A DNA stretch of 64,000 bases from UBA6136 sp044237765. GTDB taxonomy: Bacteria > Pseudomonadota > Gammaproteobacteria > Methylococcales > Methylococcaceae. The position numbers were made by a program, and so were the translations under genes. Below, in pieces: positions 34,225-43,445 of this stretch. Position 1 is the stretch's first letter. Every line of letters begins with the position of its first letter. Location: assembly GCA_044237765.1 (NCBI GenBank), contig JBIIEQ010000001.1, positions 62,001 through 126,000 of the forward strand. The letters are read 5' to 3'. The notes under the pieces were generated by a model, which worked only from the letters and a program-made list of their open reading frames with translations, made no database searches and had not been told where the DNA came from.

Positions 34225-35054
34225 GGGTGAAGAAGTCCACGCCGGCTGCTTCCTTGATCTGGTTGCAAACCCGCTGTGAAATGGATTTCGAAGTGGAGGT
34301 GCCCACCCCCTTTATTTTGATGCTGAGACCACGGAGTAACGCTCAACAGTGGATTGGGCGAGAGTCTTACATCCTGAAGCCGAGTGTTCCGGTTTTTGAG
34401 TTCACTGACCGGTTCGGTAATCTGTGTCAGCGTCTGGTTGCGCCGCCGGGTCAATTCTCCGTGCGCACCAGCGCGGATATCCACGTAAGAAGAGATATCG
34501 ATGGATTGCCCGGTGCGCCCTTTGACGAGGTGCAAACCCTTCCCGAGGAGGTGCTGAGCTATCTGTTACCTACCCGGTATTGCGAATCTGATCGGTTCAT
34601 TGACATGAGTCAGGAAATCGTCATGGGTGTGAAGCCCGGATATGACCAGGTGGCCACCATCAATCAATGGTTGCACCACAATATCCGCTTCAACCCCAAT
34701 TCGCCTCAATTCCAGCTGTCAGCGGTGGAGACCTATCAGGCGGGCGAGGGTGTCTGCCGGGAGCTTGCCCACCTTGGAATCTCTCTGTGTCGCGCCCTCT
34801 GTATTCCGGCGCGGATGGCGGTGGGCTATCTGTTGGGCCTGCAGCCCATGGATTTTCATGCCTGGTTTGAAGCCTATGTGGGCGGTCGCTGGTATACCTT
34901 CGATCCCACTCAGTCGGAGCCCCGCGGAGGCCGGGTGGTGGTGGCCTATGGCCACGATGCCGCCGATGTGGCGATCTACAATCAGTTTGGCCCGTCGGTT
35001 TATCCGAAGCACATGAGCGTTTCGGTCGAAGAATTACCAGAACCCATACTATAG
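34221..35054 (+). CDS. Transglutaminase-like domain protein
   Basis: 277 residues from a TTG overlapping the upstream stop (TTGA); a GTG two codons later is equally possible, and both share the AGGAAGGGGG ribosome-binding site. An N-terminal beta region is followed by a transglutaminase-like core with C179 (GEGVCRELAHLG), H213 (DFHAWFEAYV) and D228 (YTFDPTQ). The Arg after the Cys and the GYLLGL strand fit the family. No signal peptide. Last gene of the Anbu operon, translationally coupled to the VOC protein. Probably an amidase or peptidase rather than a cross-linker. Confidence 0.9.
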   Translation: MRVKKSTPAASLIWLQTRCEMDFEVEVPTPFILMLRPRSNAQQWIGRESYILKPSVPVFEFTDRFGNLCQRLVAPPGQFSVRTSADIHVRRDIDGLPGAPFDEVQTLPEEVLSYLLPTRYCESDRFIDMSQEIVMGVKPGYDQVATINQWLHHNIRFNPNSPQFQLSAVETYQAGEGVCRELAHLGISLCRALCIPARMAVGYLLGLQPMDFHAWFEAYVGGRWYTFDPTQSEPRGGRVVVAYGHDAADVAIYNQFGPSVYPKHMSVSVEELPEPIL

Positions 35055-35153
35055 CGTGCTCTTCGTTATAATCCAGAATTCGATAAATATTATTAAGAAA
35101 TAGATGGTGAAAAATTGGTTAGATGCTGGAAATGGATAAATAAAATCCATGCG

Positions 35154-35181
35154 TTGACACCCTTCGATTTTTTGTTAAAAT
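35154..35181 (+). promoter_or_regulatory. Predicted sigma70 promoter of the MACPF gene
   Basis: TTGACA (35154-35159), 16-nt spacer, TAAAAT (35176-35181), in an AT-rich intergenic stretch. It would give an mRNA leader of roughly 90 nt and make the MACPF gene independent of the Anbu operon. Consensus match only. Confidence 0.5.
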
Positions 35182-35276
35182 TTTAGAAGCGAGGGAATTT
35201 TAAATGCTCAAATAGTAAGAAGTTTTTTATGTCTTCAAGGTACAGTTTAATTCCACAGTAAGTTATCGGATTATAT

Positions 35277-37127
35277 ATGCGTTATATAATTTTTTATATT
35301 TCCCTCATTATATGGTCGCCGACATACGCCACAGGCCTTCTTGAAACGGCCTGCCAGAATGGTGTTTGTCCCGGTCTTGGCAGGTTGTTCTACCTGCCTG
35401 ATGTAAACGCTATAAGCTCAAATACAGGAGGTCGTCAGTTTTTCAAGGTTGATCCATCTCTTACCCAAGACAAATGCGCTAAGCTCTCTTCACCAATTAA
35501 TACATCCCTTGACCAGTTTACCCAGTATCAGGGCATGTCCTCATTTGTCAACTCAGTCAATTCAAGCAGCAACTTATCTGGAGATGTTAAGGTAGCGTCA
35601 CTTTCAATGAAAGCTACAGCTGAGTTGGTAACAGGCTTTGAGTCTAAGGCGTCCAGCAGTGCTGGAACAATAGTATTTGATAGATCTTATCTGACTAGCG
35701 TTGTTGACCTTCAGGATATTGATCAATGCATGTCAGTTGAGAACATCGATCCAACAGTTCTTCAGGCCTTTGCTAGACTGCCATCTCTCTCGCTAAATTC
35801 TTTTATAGAAGATGGCAGCTGGAACCCATATATTGAGTTCCTAAAGAACCATGGGTCTCATATTATTACCCAAAGTACATTCGGTAGTCGTTTTCAAATA
35901 TGGGAGAGCAACTCATCCTCTAGCAGCGAAACCCTAAAACTGCTTGAGGCAAAAGCCTGCGTTGAGCTTAATGGAACAAGCGGTGAAGACACACTTGCAA
36001 TAGCAGGATGTAGTGCATATGACCAAAACACTCGTCAACAAGCAGCGTCTACTAGCAGTAATCAGTTTGTTGTGATTCGGGGCGGTGATGACGCCACTCG
36101 CAAAGCTCTACAGAATCATGTTACCTCTGCCAATATGGATGCCTTCATTAACAAGGCAGATGTCTCTGATCAGGCGGTAAGATGGGAGTATACACCTGTA
36201 TGGAGGGTTTTTCAGAGAATTTATCAGCCATTATGCAGTCAAAATGGAAAGGATTCGCAGGATTGTGTAAATTACCAAAATGCAGTGAATCTTGAAGCGG
36301 CATATTCTGGTTTTATGGCGTGGAGCTGCACGAAACAAGATTCAAGTAACAATATCACTTATCAAGGAATGTATAACAGCGTACCTAGTGGGCAAGTAAC
36401 TGGATACTGGTCCTGTAAGGTAGCTAAAGAAGGTTGTAATAACGATGATGACTGTCACTACCGCGCTGGTGTTACTTCAGGATGCTATGGTCCAAGTTGT
36501 TTTAAATCGGTCAATATTCCTGGAACTAACCAGAGCACCGTGAAGGTCCAGAGCGATGATGATAATCAAGGCACAGATGTTGGTGTAAATCAATCCTGCG
36601 AAGCCCATTTCTGGGGCTCTTATGCTAGCTGTAAGACAGGATGGAACGGTGGTGTTGTGGCCCATGACTTATGGAATCAGGCGGGAGCACTTAGCACATA
36701 TGGCTCATATTTTAGCTCCTATTCATCGCCCACAGTTAGCCCATCGGCTTATACCGTCTCTTTACATATTGAAAGCTCTGATCTTCCCGGAAGCAAAAAA
36801 GCTAAGAAAAATCCGCTTGGGTCACAAAATTTTGCGATACGCAGCATCCCAGAAGGTATATTTTGTCCTGGAGCGGGTTGTGATGCCTTATTTTCCTCTG
36901 GCACTAACTTTCGTTTGGTTTGGATTGAAGAAAGGGGAGGCGCCAATTTCGTAAAATGGCAAGGTGATGCTTGTAATGGGTCACGCAATCGAGTCAAGAA
37001 CTTAGCTGTTATCAAATCAATCCAAGACAAAGTTAATATTCATTATCCTAAAGGCGAAGAAATATTCATTTGTGACGCTAAGGCCAATGAGAATATGCTT
37101 ATTGATGCTAACGTTAATTTAAGGTAG
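35277..37127 (+). CDS. Secreted MACPF-domain (perforin-like) protein
   Basis: 616 residues with a signal peptide (YIIFYISLIIWSPTYA). The MACPF signature appears at residues 185-206: YIEFLKNHGSHIITQSTFGS, matching the family's Y/F-G-T/S-H-Y/I core and following G region. Upstream are Ser-rich helical segments of the kind that unfurl into membrane hairpins; the C-terminal ~300 residues contain many paired Cys (for example CKVAKEGCNNDDDCHYRAGV) and may be a receptor-binding module. Bacterial MACPF proteins are putative pore-forming toxins or predation/defence factors. The gene is AT-rich relative to both neighbours and has a weak ribosome-binding site, consistent with recent acquisition. Confidence 0.8.
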   Translation: MRYIIFYISLIIWSPTYATGLLETACQNGVCPGLGRLFYLPDVNAISSNTGGRQFFKVDPSLTQDKCAKLSSPINTSLDQFTQYQGMSSFVNSVNSSSNLSGDVKVASLSMKATAELVTGFESKASSSAGTIVFDRSYLTSVVDLQDIDQCMSVENIDPTVLQAFARLPSLSLNSFIEDGSWNPYIEFLKNHGSHIITQSTFGSRFQIWESNSSSSSETLKLLEAKACVELNGTSGEDTLAIAGCSAYDQNTRQQAASTSSNQFVVIRGGDDATRKALQNHVTSANMDAFINKADVSDQAVRWEYTPVWRVFQRIYQPLCSQNGKDSQDCVNYQNAVNLEAAYSGFMAWSCTKQDSSNNITYQGMYNSVPSGQVTGYWSCKVAKEGCNNDDDCHYRAGVTSGCYGPSCFKSVNIPGTNQSTVKVQSDDDNQGTDVGVNQSCEAHFWGSYASCKTGWNGGVVAHDLWNQAGALSTYGSYFSSYSSPTVSPSAYTVSLHIESSDLPGSKKAKKNPLGSQNFAIRSIPEGIFCPGAGCDALFSSGTNFRLVWIEERGGANFVKWQGDACNGSRNRVKNLAVIKSIQDKVNIHYPKGEEIFICDAKANENMLIDANVNLR

Positions 37128-37146
37128 CTGCATATCAACTGAGAAA

Positions 37147-37199
37147 TATTCTGGCCATTGTTTTAGTTAAATATATTAACTAACAGTGGTCAGAGTATA
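37147..37199. terminator. Long imperfect palindrome after the MACPF gene
   Basis: The arms TCTGGCCATTGTTTTAGTTAA and TTAACTAACAGTGGTCAGA pair over about 20 bp with a few mismatches and a 2-nt bulge around a short ATAT loop. No long T-run follows. It may stabilise or end the transcript, or be the scar of an inserted element at the island edge. Confidence 0.45.
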
Positions 37200-37374
37200 G
37201 ATTTAGAACGACTTATTAAACCGGCCACTATTTGGTCTGCGCTGAACAACCCTGGCGGCGCATATTATTTCCCATCAGTACGCATTAGGCTTATGGACAC
37301 CCTCATCTGTGCGTATTTGCACCTTTAGGGCCAATTCTCCCTAGAGGGATCTTGATGCTGGCAACTCAGCTTGC

Positions 37375-39663
37375 CTATTTTGTTGGCGGGCGAACGCGAT
37401 TCACGTCCATGGCGGTGATGGCGGTCATGTTGACCAGTCGGCGAACAGTGGCTGATGGACTGACGATATGGATAGGCTTGGCGGCGCCGAGCAGCATCGG
37501 GCCGATGGTGACACCATCGCCCGACGCGGTTTTCAGCAGATTAAAGGAAATGTTGGCCGCGTCCAGGTTGGGCATCAGCAGCAGATTGGCTTCGCCCTGC
37601 AATCGCGAGTTGGGGAAGATGGCCTGGCGGACGGCTTCTGACAATGCAGCATCCCCGTGCATTTCGCCCTCGACTTCGAGATCCGGTGCGTATTGCTCGA
37701 TCAGATGGAGCGCATGACGCATCTTTAATGCTGATGGGCTATCGCTGGAACCAAACGAGGAATGCGACACTAGCGCCGCCTTGGGTTGCAGTCCGAATTG
37801 CCGCACCTTTTCCGCCGCCAGCCAGGCCATTTCGGCAATCTGCTCCGCTGTCGGATCCTGCTGGACGCCGGTGTCGCAGATGAACAGCGTGCGTTTTGGC
37901 AGCATCAGCACGTTCAAGGCGTAATAATTCCGCACCCCGGTTCGGGCGCCGATGACCTGGTTGATGTAATGCAAATGCAATTCATGCGAGCCGAAGGTGC
38001 CGCAGATCAGGCCGTCCGCATCCCCCAGATGAATCATCATGGCACCAATCAATGTGGCCCGACGGCGCATTTCGATCCTGGCATATTGCGGCGAGACGCC
38101 GCAGCGCTGGGTGATCTTGAAATACTCCTCATGGTAGACGCGATAGCGCGGGTCGGATTGCGGGTTCACCAGTTCAAAGTCGACCCCGGGCTGGATGCGC
38201 AGCCCATGTTTCTCAATGCGGCGTTCGATTACCTCGGCGCGGCCGATGAGAATAGGCCGCGCCAGCCCTTCATCGACCACGATCTGCACGGCTCGTAACA
38301 CCCGATCATCCTCGCCTTCGGCATACACGATCCGCGTGGGTGGGGCTGCCTTGGCCGCGCTAAACAGCGGGCGCATGATCAGTCCGGAGGAGTACACGTA
38401 TTGCGAGAGGGATTCCCGATAAGCTTCGATGTCCGCCAGCGGATGACTGGCCACGCCCGAGTCCATGGCCGCCTGCGCCACGGCTGGGGCAATGACTGAA
38501 ATGAGTCGCGGATCGAAGGGTTTTGGAATGAGATAGTCGGGGCCAAATTTCAAGTCGCGCTCCCCGTAGGCGGCGGCGACCACTTCCGATTGCTCAGCCT
38601 GGGCCAGGTCGGCAATGGCCGTTACCGCTGCGCGCTTCATCGCCTCGTTGATGGTGGTGGCGCCAACATCCAGCGCCCCCCGGAAAATGAACGGAAAGCA
38701 GAGGACATTGTTGACCTGATTGGGGTAGTCCGACCGGCCGGTGGCGACGATGGCATCGGGCCGGGCCGCCTTGGCCAGGTCCGGACGAATTTCCGGCTCC
38801 GGGTTGGCCAGCGCGAGAATCAGCGGGTTCTCGGCCATGATCTTGACCATGTCGGGCTTGAGGACGCCGCCCGCCGAAAGTCCCAGGAAAATATCCGCGC
38901 CATCGATCACCTCGGCCAGATTACGGGCCCCGGTCTTGCGGGCATAGCGCGCCTTGTCCTCATCAATTTCTTCCCGGCGTCCCGCGTAGACCACGCCGGC
39001 GATATCCGTTACCCAGATGTTCTCCTGCGGCAGGCCCAAGGAAACGAGTAGATCGAGGCAGGAAAGGGCGGCCGCGCCGGCGCCGGAGCTGACCAGTTTT
39101 ACCTGGGCAAGATCCTTGCCCACGACCCGCAATCCGTTGAGGATCGCGGCGCTGACGATGATGGCGGTGCCATGCTGATCGTCATGGAAGACCGGGATAT
39201 TCAGCCGTTCACGAAGTTTTCGCTCTACATAAAAGCACTCCGGTGCCTTGATGTCTTCCAGATTGATTCCACCGAAGGTCGGTTCCAGTGCGGCGATGAT
39301 GTCGACCAGCCGGTCGGGATCCCGCTCATTGATTTCGATATCAAAACAATCAATGCCCGCAAATTTCTTGAACAGAACCGCCTTGCCTTCCATGACCGGC
39401 TTGGCGGCCAGCGGGCCGATGGCACCCAGACCCAAAACCGCGGTGCCATTCGTCACGACGCCAATCAGATTGCCACGGGAAGTCAGATGCCGCGCTTCGG
39501 TGGGATCGCGCACGATCTCCTCGCAAACCGCGGCCACCCCGGGGGAATAGGCCAGTGCCAGGTCGCGCTGATTGGTCAGGTCCTTTGTCGCCGCAATGGC
39601 GATTTTTCCGGCAGGCAACTCGCGGTGATAGTCGAGGGCGGCTTTTCTCAGCAATTCATCCAT
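37375..39663 (-). CDS. maeB: NADP-dependent malic enzyme with phosphotransacetylase-like C-terminus
   Basis: 762 residues, the MaeB length. The N-terminal ~430 residues are malic enzyme (LAYSPGVAAVCEEI, ECFYVERKLRERLNIPVFHDD, AGAAALSCLDLLVSLG), oxidatively decarboxylating malate to pyruvate with NADPH formation. The C-terminal ~320 residues resemble phosphate acetyltransferase (RIVYAEGEDDRVLRA, NLDAANISFNLLKT), which in MaeB is regulatory, sensing acetyl-CoA, rather than catalytic. It is followed 26 bp downstream by gltA... in genome order the malic enzyme start faces the citrate synthase stop, so gltA transcription could run into maeB. Confidence 0.95.
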   Translation of the reverse strand: MDELLRKAALDYHRELPAGKIAIAATKDLTNQRDLALAYSPGVAAVCEEIVRDPTEARHLTSRGNLIGVVTNGTAVLGLGAIGPLAAKPVMEGKAVLFKKFAGIDCFDIEINERDPDRLVDIIAALEPTFGGINLEDIKAPECFYVERKLRERLNIPVFHDDQHGTAIIVSAAILNGLRVVGKDLAQVKLVSSGAGAAALSCLDLLVSLGLPQENIWVTDIAGVVYAGRREEIDEDKARYARKTGARNLAEVIDGADIFLGLSAGGVLKPDMVKIMAENPLILALANPEPEIRPDLAKAARPDAIVATGRSDYPNQVNNVLCFPFIFRGALDVGATTINEAMKRAAVTAIADLAQAEQSEVVAAAYGERDLKFGPDYLIPKPFDPRLISVIAPAVAQAAMDSGVASHPLADIEAYRESLSQYVYSSGLIMRPLFSAAKAAPPTRIVYAEGEDDRVLRAVQIVVDEGLARPILIGRAEVIERRIEKHGLRIQPGVDFELVNPQSDPRYRVYHEEYFKITQRCGVSPQYARIEMRRRATLIGAMMIHLGDADGLICGTFGSHELHLHYINQVIGARTGVRNYYALNVLMLPKRTLFICDTGVQQDPTAEQIAEMAWLAAEKVRQFGLQPKAALVSHSSFGSSDSPSALKMRHALHLIEQYAPDLEVEGEMHGDAALSEAVRQAIFPNSRLQGEANLLLMPNLDAANISFNLLKTASGDGVTIGPMLLGAAKPIHIVSPSATVRRLVNMTAITAMDVNRVRPPTK

Positions 39664-39689
39664 GGGCTGGTTTTGTTCGTGGCTTATCT

Positions 39690-40994
39690 TTATCGATGGG
39701 TGCTGGCACTGCCCATGGGTACGTCGCGTCGCTCAGGTCCGGTATACAGTTGCCGGGGCCGACCAATGCGGTGTTCCGGATCGCTGATCATCTCGTCCCA
39801 GTGGGCCACCCAACCAACAGTTCGACCCATCGCAAACATCGCGGTGAAAATGTTGGTGGGAATACCCAGAGCATGCAACACGATCCCGGAATAGAAATCC
39901 ACATTGGGATACAGCCGTTTCTGAATGAAGTAATCATCCTCCAGGGCAATCCGCTCCAGTTCCATGGCGAGCTTGAATAGTCGGTGGTCCTGAAGATTCA
40001 ATTCGTTAAGCACTTCATGGCAGGTGGTGCGCATCAGTTTGGCGCGGGGATCGTAGTTCTTGTAGACGCGATGACCGAAACCCATCAGACGGAAGGGGTC
40101 ATTCTTGTCCTTTGCCTTGGCGATGAACTCGGGAATTCGCGAAACATCCCCGATCTGCTCCAGCATGTTCAGAACTGATTCATTGGCGCCGCCATGGGCA
40201 GCGCCCCACAGGCAGGCGATGCCGGCTGAAATGCAGGCATAAGGATTGGCCCCGCTGGAGCCCGCCAGTCGCACCGTCGAGGTCGAGGCATTCTGTTCAT
40301 GGTCGGCATGCAAAATCAGGATGCGATCCAGCGCCCGGACCAGCACCGGATTGGCCTGGTACTCGTCGCAAGGCGTCGCATGCATCATGCGCAAAAAATT
40401 CTCCACATAGCCCAGCTTGTTCTGCGGGTACATGAACGGCATGCCCATGCTGTACTTGTGAGACATCGCCACAATGGTCGGCACTTTGGCGATCAGGCGA
40501 ACCGCGCACAGTTGTCGGGCAGTCTTGGAGCGAATGTCCAGTGCATCGTGATAGAAGGCAGACAGGGCCCCGACCACACCGACCATGATCGCCATGGGAT
40601 GGGCATCGCGGCGAAATCCCTTGAAAAAGTTATTGAGCTGATCATGCACCATGGTATGCATGGTGATGCTGTGTTCGAAGGCTGCAAGCTGTTCCGGAGT
40701 GGGCAGTTCGCCATTCAGAATGAGGTAGCACACCTCGAGGAAATGGCAGTGCTCCGCCAGCTGCTCGATGGGGTATCCACGGTAGAGCAAGATGCCTGCA
40801 TCACCATCGATGAAGGTGATGGCCGAACGGCAGCTGGCAGTGGAGTTGAATCCCGGATCATAGGTAAACAGCCCGGTATTTTTGTAGAGGGCCTGAACAT
40901 CGATGACATCGGGACCCTCGGTACCCGAATGGACGGGCAGTTCGCAGACCACTTTCTGATCTTCATTCAGGCTCAAAAGACGGGGTTGAGACAT
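39690..40994 (-). CDS. gltA: Citrate synthase (type II)
   Basis: 434 residues from ATG 40994, which has GGAGG 7 bp upstream; the longer frame to 41087 adds an unlikely leader. It condenses acetyl-CoA and oxaloacetate at the entry of the TCA cycle. Signatures: YRGYPIEQLAEHC, MPFMYPQNKLGYVENFL, the active-site regions ILHADHEQNASTSTVR, GAAHGGANESVLNML and MGFGHRVYKNYDPRAKLM. The length and N-terminal beta region indicate the hexameric NADH-sensitive type found in gammaproteobacteria. Confidence 0.97.
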   Translation of the reverse strand: MSQPRLLSLNEDQKVVCELPVHSGTEGPDVIDVQALYKNTGLFTYDPGFNSTASCRSAITFIDGDAGILLYRGYPIEQLAEHCHFLEVCYLILNGELPTPEQLAAFEHSITMHTMVHDQLNNFFKGFRRDAHPMAIMVGVVGALSAFYHDALDIRSKTARQLCAVRLIAKVPTIVAMSHKYSMGMPFMYPQNKLGYVENFLRMMHATPCDEYQANPVLVRALDRILILHADHEQNASTSTVRLAGSSGANPYACISAGIACLWGAAHGGANESVLNMLEQIGDVSRIPEFIAKAKDKNDPFRLMGFGHRVYKNYDPRAKLMRTTCHEVLNELNLQDHRLFKLAMELERIALEDDYFIQKRLYPNVDFYSGIVLHALGIPTNIFTAMFAMGRTVGWVAHWDEMISDPEHRIGRPRQLYTGPERRDVPMGSASTHR

Positions 40995-41301
40995 GGGGCC
41001 TCCGGCGTTAAGAATCAGGGTGCGTGGAAATGTACAGCAGGAAGCATGCCTGAAGCGGTGGGTGGGCGTTAGCCCGGGATATGACATCCCCTGGTGATGG
41101 CCGGGTGATTTGGCGGCCAGTATGGTTTCCGTTTTTGCGCAGAAGGTTCCAGAAACGTGCAGCGATCTTGGGGTACGGCAAGCTTTGAACTGTCAGCCGG
41201 GCGGAGTCAAGCCAGTTTGACCAATGACCGTCGCTGAGGCTAAGCCGAAATGTCTTGATTCAAACAGGAATCTCCCGGTGGCATTCAAAGTCTCCTCGCG
41301 G
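40995..41301. other. 307-bp intergenic region upstream of gltA
   Basis: Contains the gltA leader and its presumed promoter on the minus strand and the 3' flank of the glycosyltransferase gene. No gene, tRNA, or clear terminator seen; no convincing -35/-10 pair picked out. Confidence 0.4.
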
Positions 41302-42480
41302 TTATCCCAGGCGAGCGCCGTTATCCAGCCGATAACTGCGGCCACGCCAGTTCACTTCACGTTTGAACCAGATCTGACCGTAAATGACGGGGGAAGCCAG
41401 CCAGATGATCAGCGAGGCCCAGGCGTACTTGAGCGGGATGCGGGTTCCGGCCATCCGATAGTTGAGATCGTTGATGGTCATGCCTACGGACAGGCTGAGA
41501 AATCCAGCGAGCAAGGCCAATGGCACTTGGCCATAGAGAAGGGCGAAAGCTGCGGAGATGAGCCCAATCCAGAAACCTGTCCCTGTCAGTGCGTGGGGTA
41601 GCTTGCAGGTCAGGAAGGGCAGTCCAGACATGGAGAAGGCAATCCAGCGAATCAGGATCTGGCCAAATTCTCCGGTGGTTGTGCCTTGCTGGACGATGGC
41701 GGCGGTTTTCGGCGACAGCTTGTTCCGGTAGCCAAATTGCTTCAGTCGCTTGCCCAAAAACATATCATCGACCAACTGTCCCTCGGCGGATTCCAGTCCC
41801 CCGATTGCGGTGATGGCCTCCCGCTTCAGCACCATCATGTGCCCCATGATGAAGGGCAACTCTCCGCCCATGGACTGGGCGGTCGCCAGAGCCGCCGGCT
41901 CGTAAAGGCCATTGACCATGACGGCATAGCCCACATCACCCAAGGTCAGGGCGGGTTCCCTTGACACCACGGTAGGAAAAGCCGCACCGGCCTGTTCATC
42001 CTCCATCAGCGTAGCGACCATCATGCGCAAGTCGGTTTCATCCTCGCGCATATCGGAGTCGATGAACGCCACCAGTTCATGGCGGGCCTCTCGAAGCCCC
42101 ATGATCATGGCATTTAGTTTGCCTGTTCGATTTGACGGGGGATGACCGGAAAAGAGGATCCGAGCCCTGACTGCCGGATTTTTTTGGCAGGCTTCCGCAA
42201 TCGCCTGCTCTACCAGCGGGCAGGCGGGTTCCTGAGCATCGTCCATTACAAACAGAATTTCCGCGTCACCCGGATAGGCGCCATGAAAAGCGGCCCTTAA
42301 ATTTTCTTCGATTCCGGTATCCAGCCCCTTGATCGGCCGGATGACACTGACCGAAGGATACTGAGCCGGCTCCCGGGGAGCCGGCCGGTGCTGAAGGGCG
42401 CGCCGTTGCCAAAAATAGAAGCCCCACACCCAGGCGAGCAGAATGAATACGGCGGAGGTCAAGGCAAATTCAAAGGGCAT
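41302..42480 (-). CDS. Membrane glycosyltransferase, GT2/GT21 type (ceramide glucosyltransferase-like)
   Basis: 392 residues. One N-terminal membrane helix, a GT-A domain (SVIRPIKGLDTGIEENLRAA, ILFVMDDAQEPAC, SNRTGKLNAMIMGL, ELVAFIDSDMRED, ESAEGQLVDDMFLGKRL) and three or more C-terminal helices. The KGLD, D-S-D and late V-D-D motifs and the RW pair place it near the GT21 ceramide glucosyltransferases, whose bacterial relatives (for example HpnI) act on membrane lipids including hopanoids. Acceptor unknown. It lies 66 bp downstream of a TPR gene on the same strand. Confidence 0.82.
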   Translation of the reverse strand: MPFEFALTSAVFILLAWVWGFYFWQRRALQHRPAPREPAQYPSVSVIRPIKGLDTGIEENLRAAFHGAYPGDAEILFVMDDAQEPACPLVEQAIAEACQKNPAVRARILFSGHPPSNRTGKLNAMIMGLREARHELVAFIDSDMREDETDLRMMVATLMEDEQAGAAFPTVVSREPALTLGDVGYAVMVNGLYEPAALATAQSMGGELPFIMGHMMVLKREAITAIGGLESAEGQLVDDMFLGKRLKQFGYRNKLSPKTAAIVQQGTTTGEFGQILIRWIAFSMSGLPFLTCKLPHALTGTGFWIGLISAAFALLYGQVPLALLAGFLSLSVGMTINDLNYRMAGTRIPLKYAWASLIIWLASPVIYGQIWFKREVNWRGRSYRLDNGARLG

Positions 42481-42546
42481 GGTCAGGTAACCGAATTATC
42501 GTTGTTGCTAGGAGGCTGTTATGTGGCTTATCAAGCCGCTATTGGG

Positions 42547-43248
42547 TCACTGGCCTTTAAGAGCACTCAGGAAACGGCTAAAGAAATTGGCGCGGTTGCC
42601 ATTCCTCTCTCTTGCATCCTTGAGCGCCTGTCCCAGTTCCTGCTTCAGTTTGATATCAGACAGTCGCTCATCCTCGCGGATAGGCGCCTTTTCGGCTCGC
42701 TCGAGATAGGTGAGGGCCTTGTCGAATTCGCCCTGCTCCAGCAAGAAATCGCCGTAGAAATAATTGGTGTCCACTTCATTTGGAAAATATTTGAGCGCCG
42801 TTTCCAGATATTGGCGGGCCAATTTGTTATCACCAAACGACAGCGGCCAGCCCGGCAGACGGTAGTAAAGATTGCCCAGCATCACATAGGCGCTGGCTTC
42901 CATGGCCAGGGGATCGAGTGCGATGGCTTGCTGCAGTACAGCGCGCGCGTCCCTCACCTTGCTCAGAGCCCCCAGTCCTCCATCACTTCCAGCCTGTGCA
43001 CACAGCACGAGTGCCTCCATCAACAGCGGTTCTGCCGCCTGCGGAAAACGCTGGACCAGTTGCTGTGCCCGGCTCAGGAAGACCTCCAGTTTTGGTCCCT
43101 GCTGTTTTGCCGGCAATCCGTAGAACACTTCAGCCCACTCGTCCTTGAGTGGCTGGACGGCAGCCAGAGCGTGGGTATCGGAGGCTATCACGGGGGGGGT
43201 TGCCAGCGCAAGAGCCAGGACAACGCCGATCAGGCGGGACACAAACAT
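42547..43248 (-). CDS. Secreted tetratricopeptide-repeat protein
   Basis: 233 residues with a signal peptide (FVSRLIGVVLALALATPPVIA). Helical repeats of TPR type run through residues ~60-200, the clearest being YLETALKYFPNEVDTNYFYG then FLLEQGEFDKALTYLERAEK. It would act as a periplasmic scaffold. Same strand and close upstream of the GT21-like glycosyltransferase; a shared role in envelope lipid or glycan modification is inferred. Confidence 0.8.
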   Translation of the reverse strand: MFVSRLIGVVLALALATPPVIASDTHALAAVQPLKDEWAEVFYGLPAKQQGPKLEVFLSRAQQLVQRFPQAAEPLLMEALVLCAQAGSDGGLGALSKVRDARAVLQQAIALDPLAMEASAYVMLGNLYYRLPGWPLSFGDNKLARQYLETALKYFPNEVDTNYFYGDFLLEQGEFDKALTYLERAEKAPIREDERLSDIKLKQELGQALKDARERNGNRANFFSRFLSALKGQ

Positions 43249-43445
43249 GCTTGAATTGATGGGAGGCTAAAGGGAAACGGATTCTATGCGAGATGGCTAA
43301 TTCGCGTCCATTAAGCTGCTCTGACGATTTCAGATCGGATGCTTGCAGTGGGTCTCCATATAAAATCGCACCCTTGTCACGCTCGTCCCAGATATTCAGT
43401 GACGTACGTCTTACACCGATACAGAACAAGCTCGAAATCAAAGCG

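Noticed and set aside
37352..38298. Plus-strand frames opposite maeB
   Set aside because: Shadows of the malic enzyme gene; no recognisable protein features.
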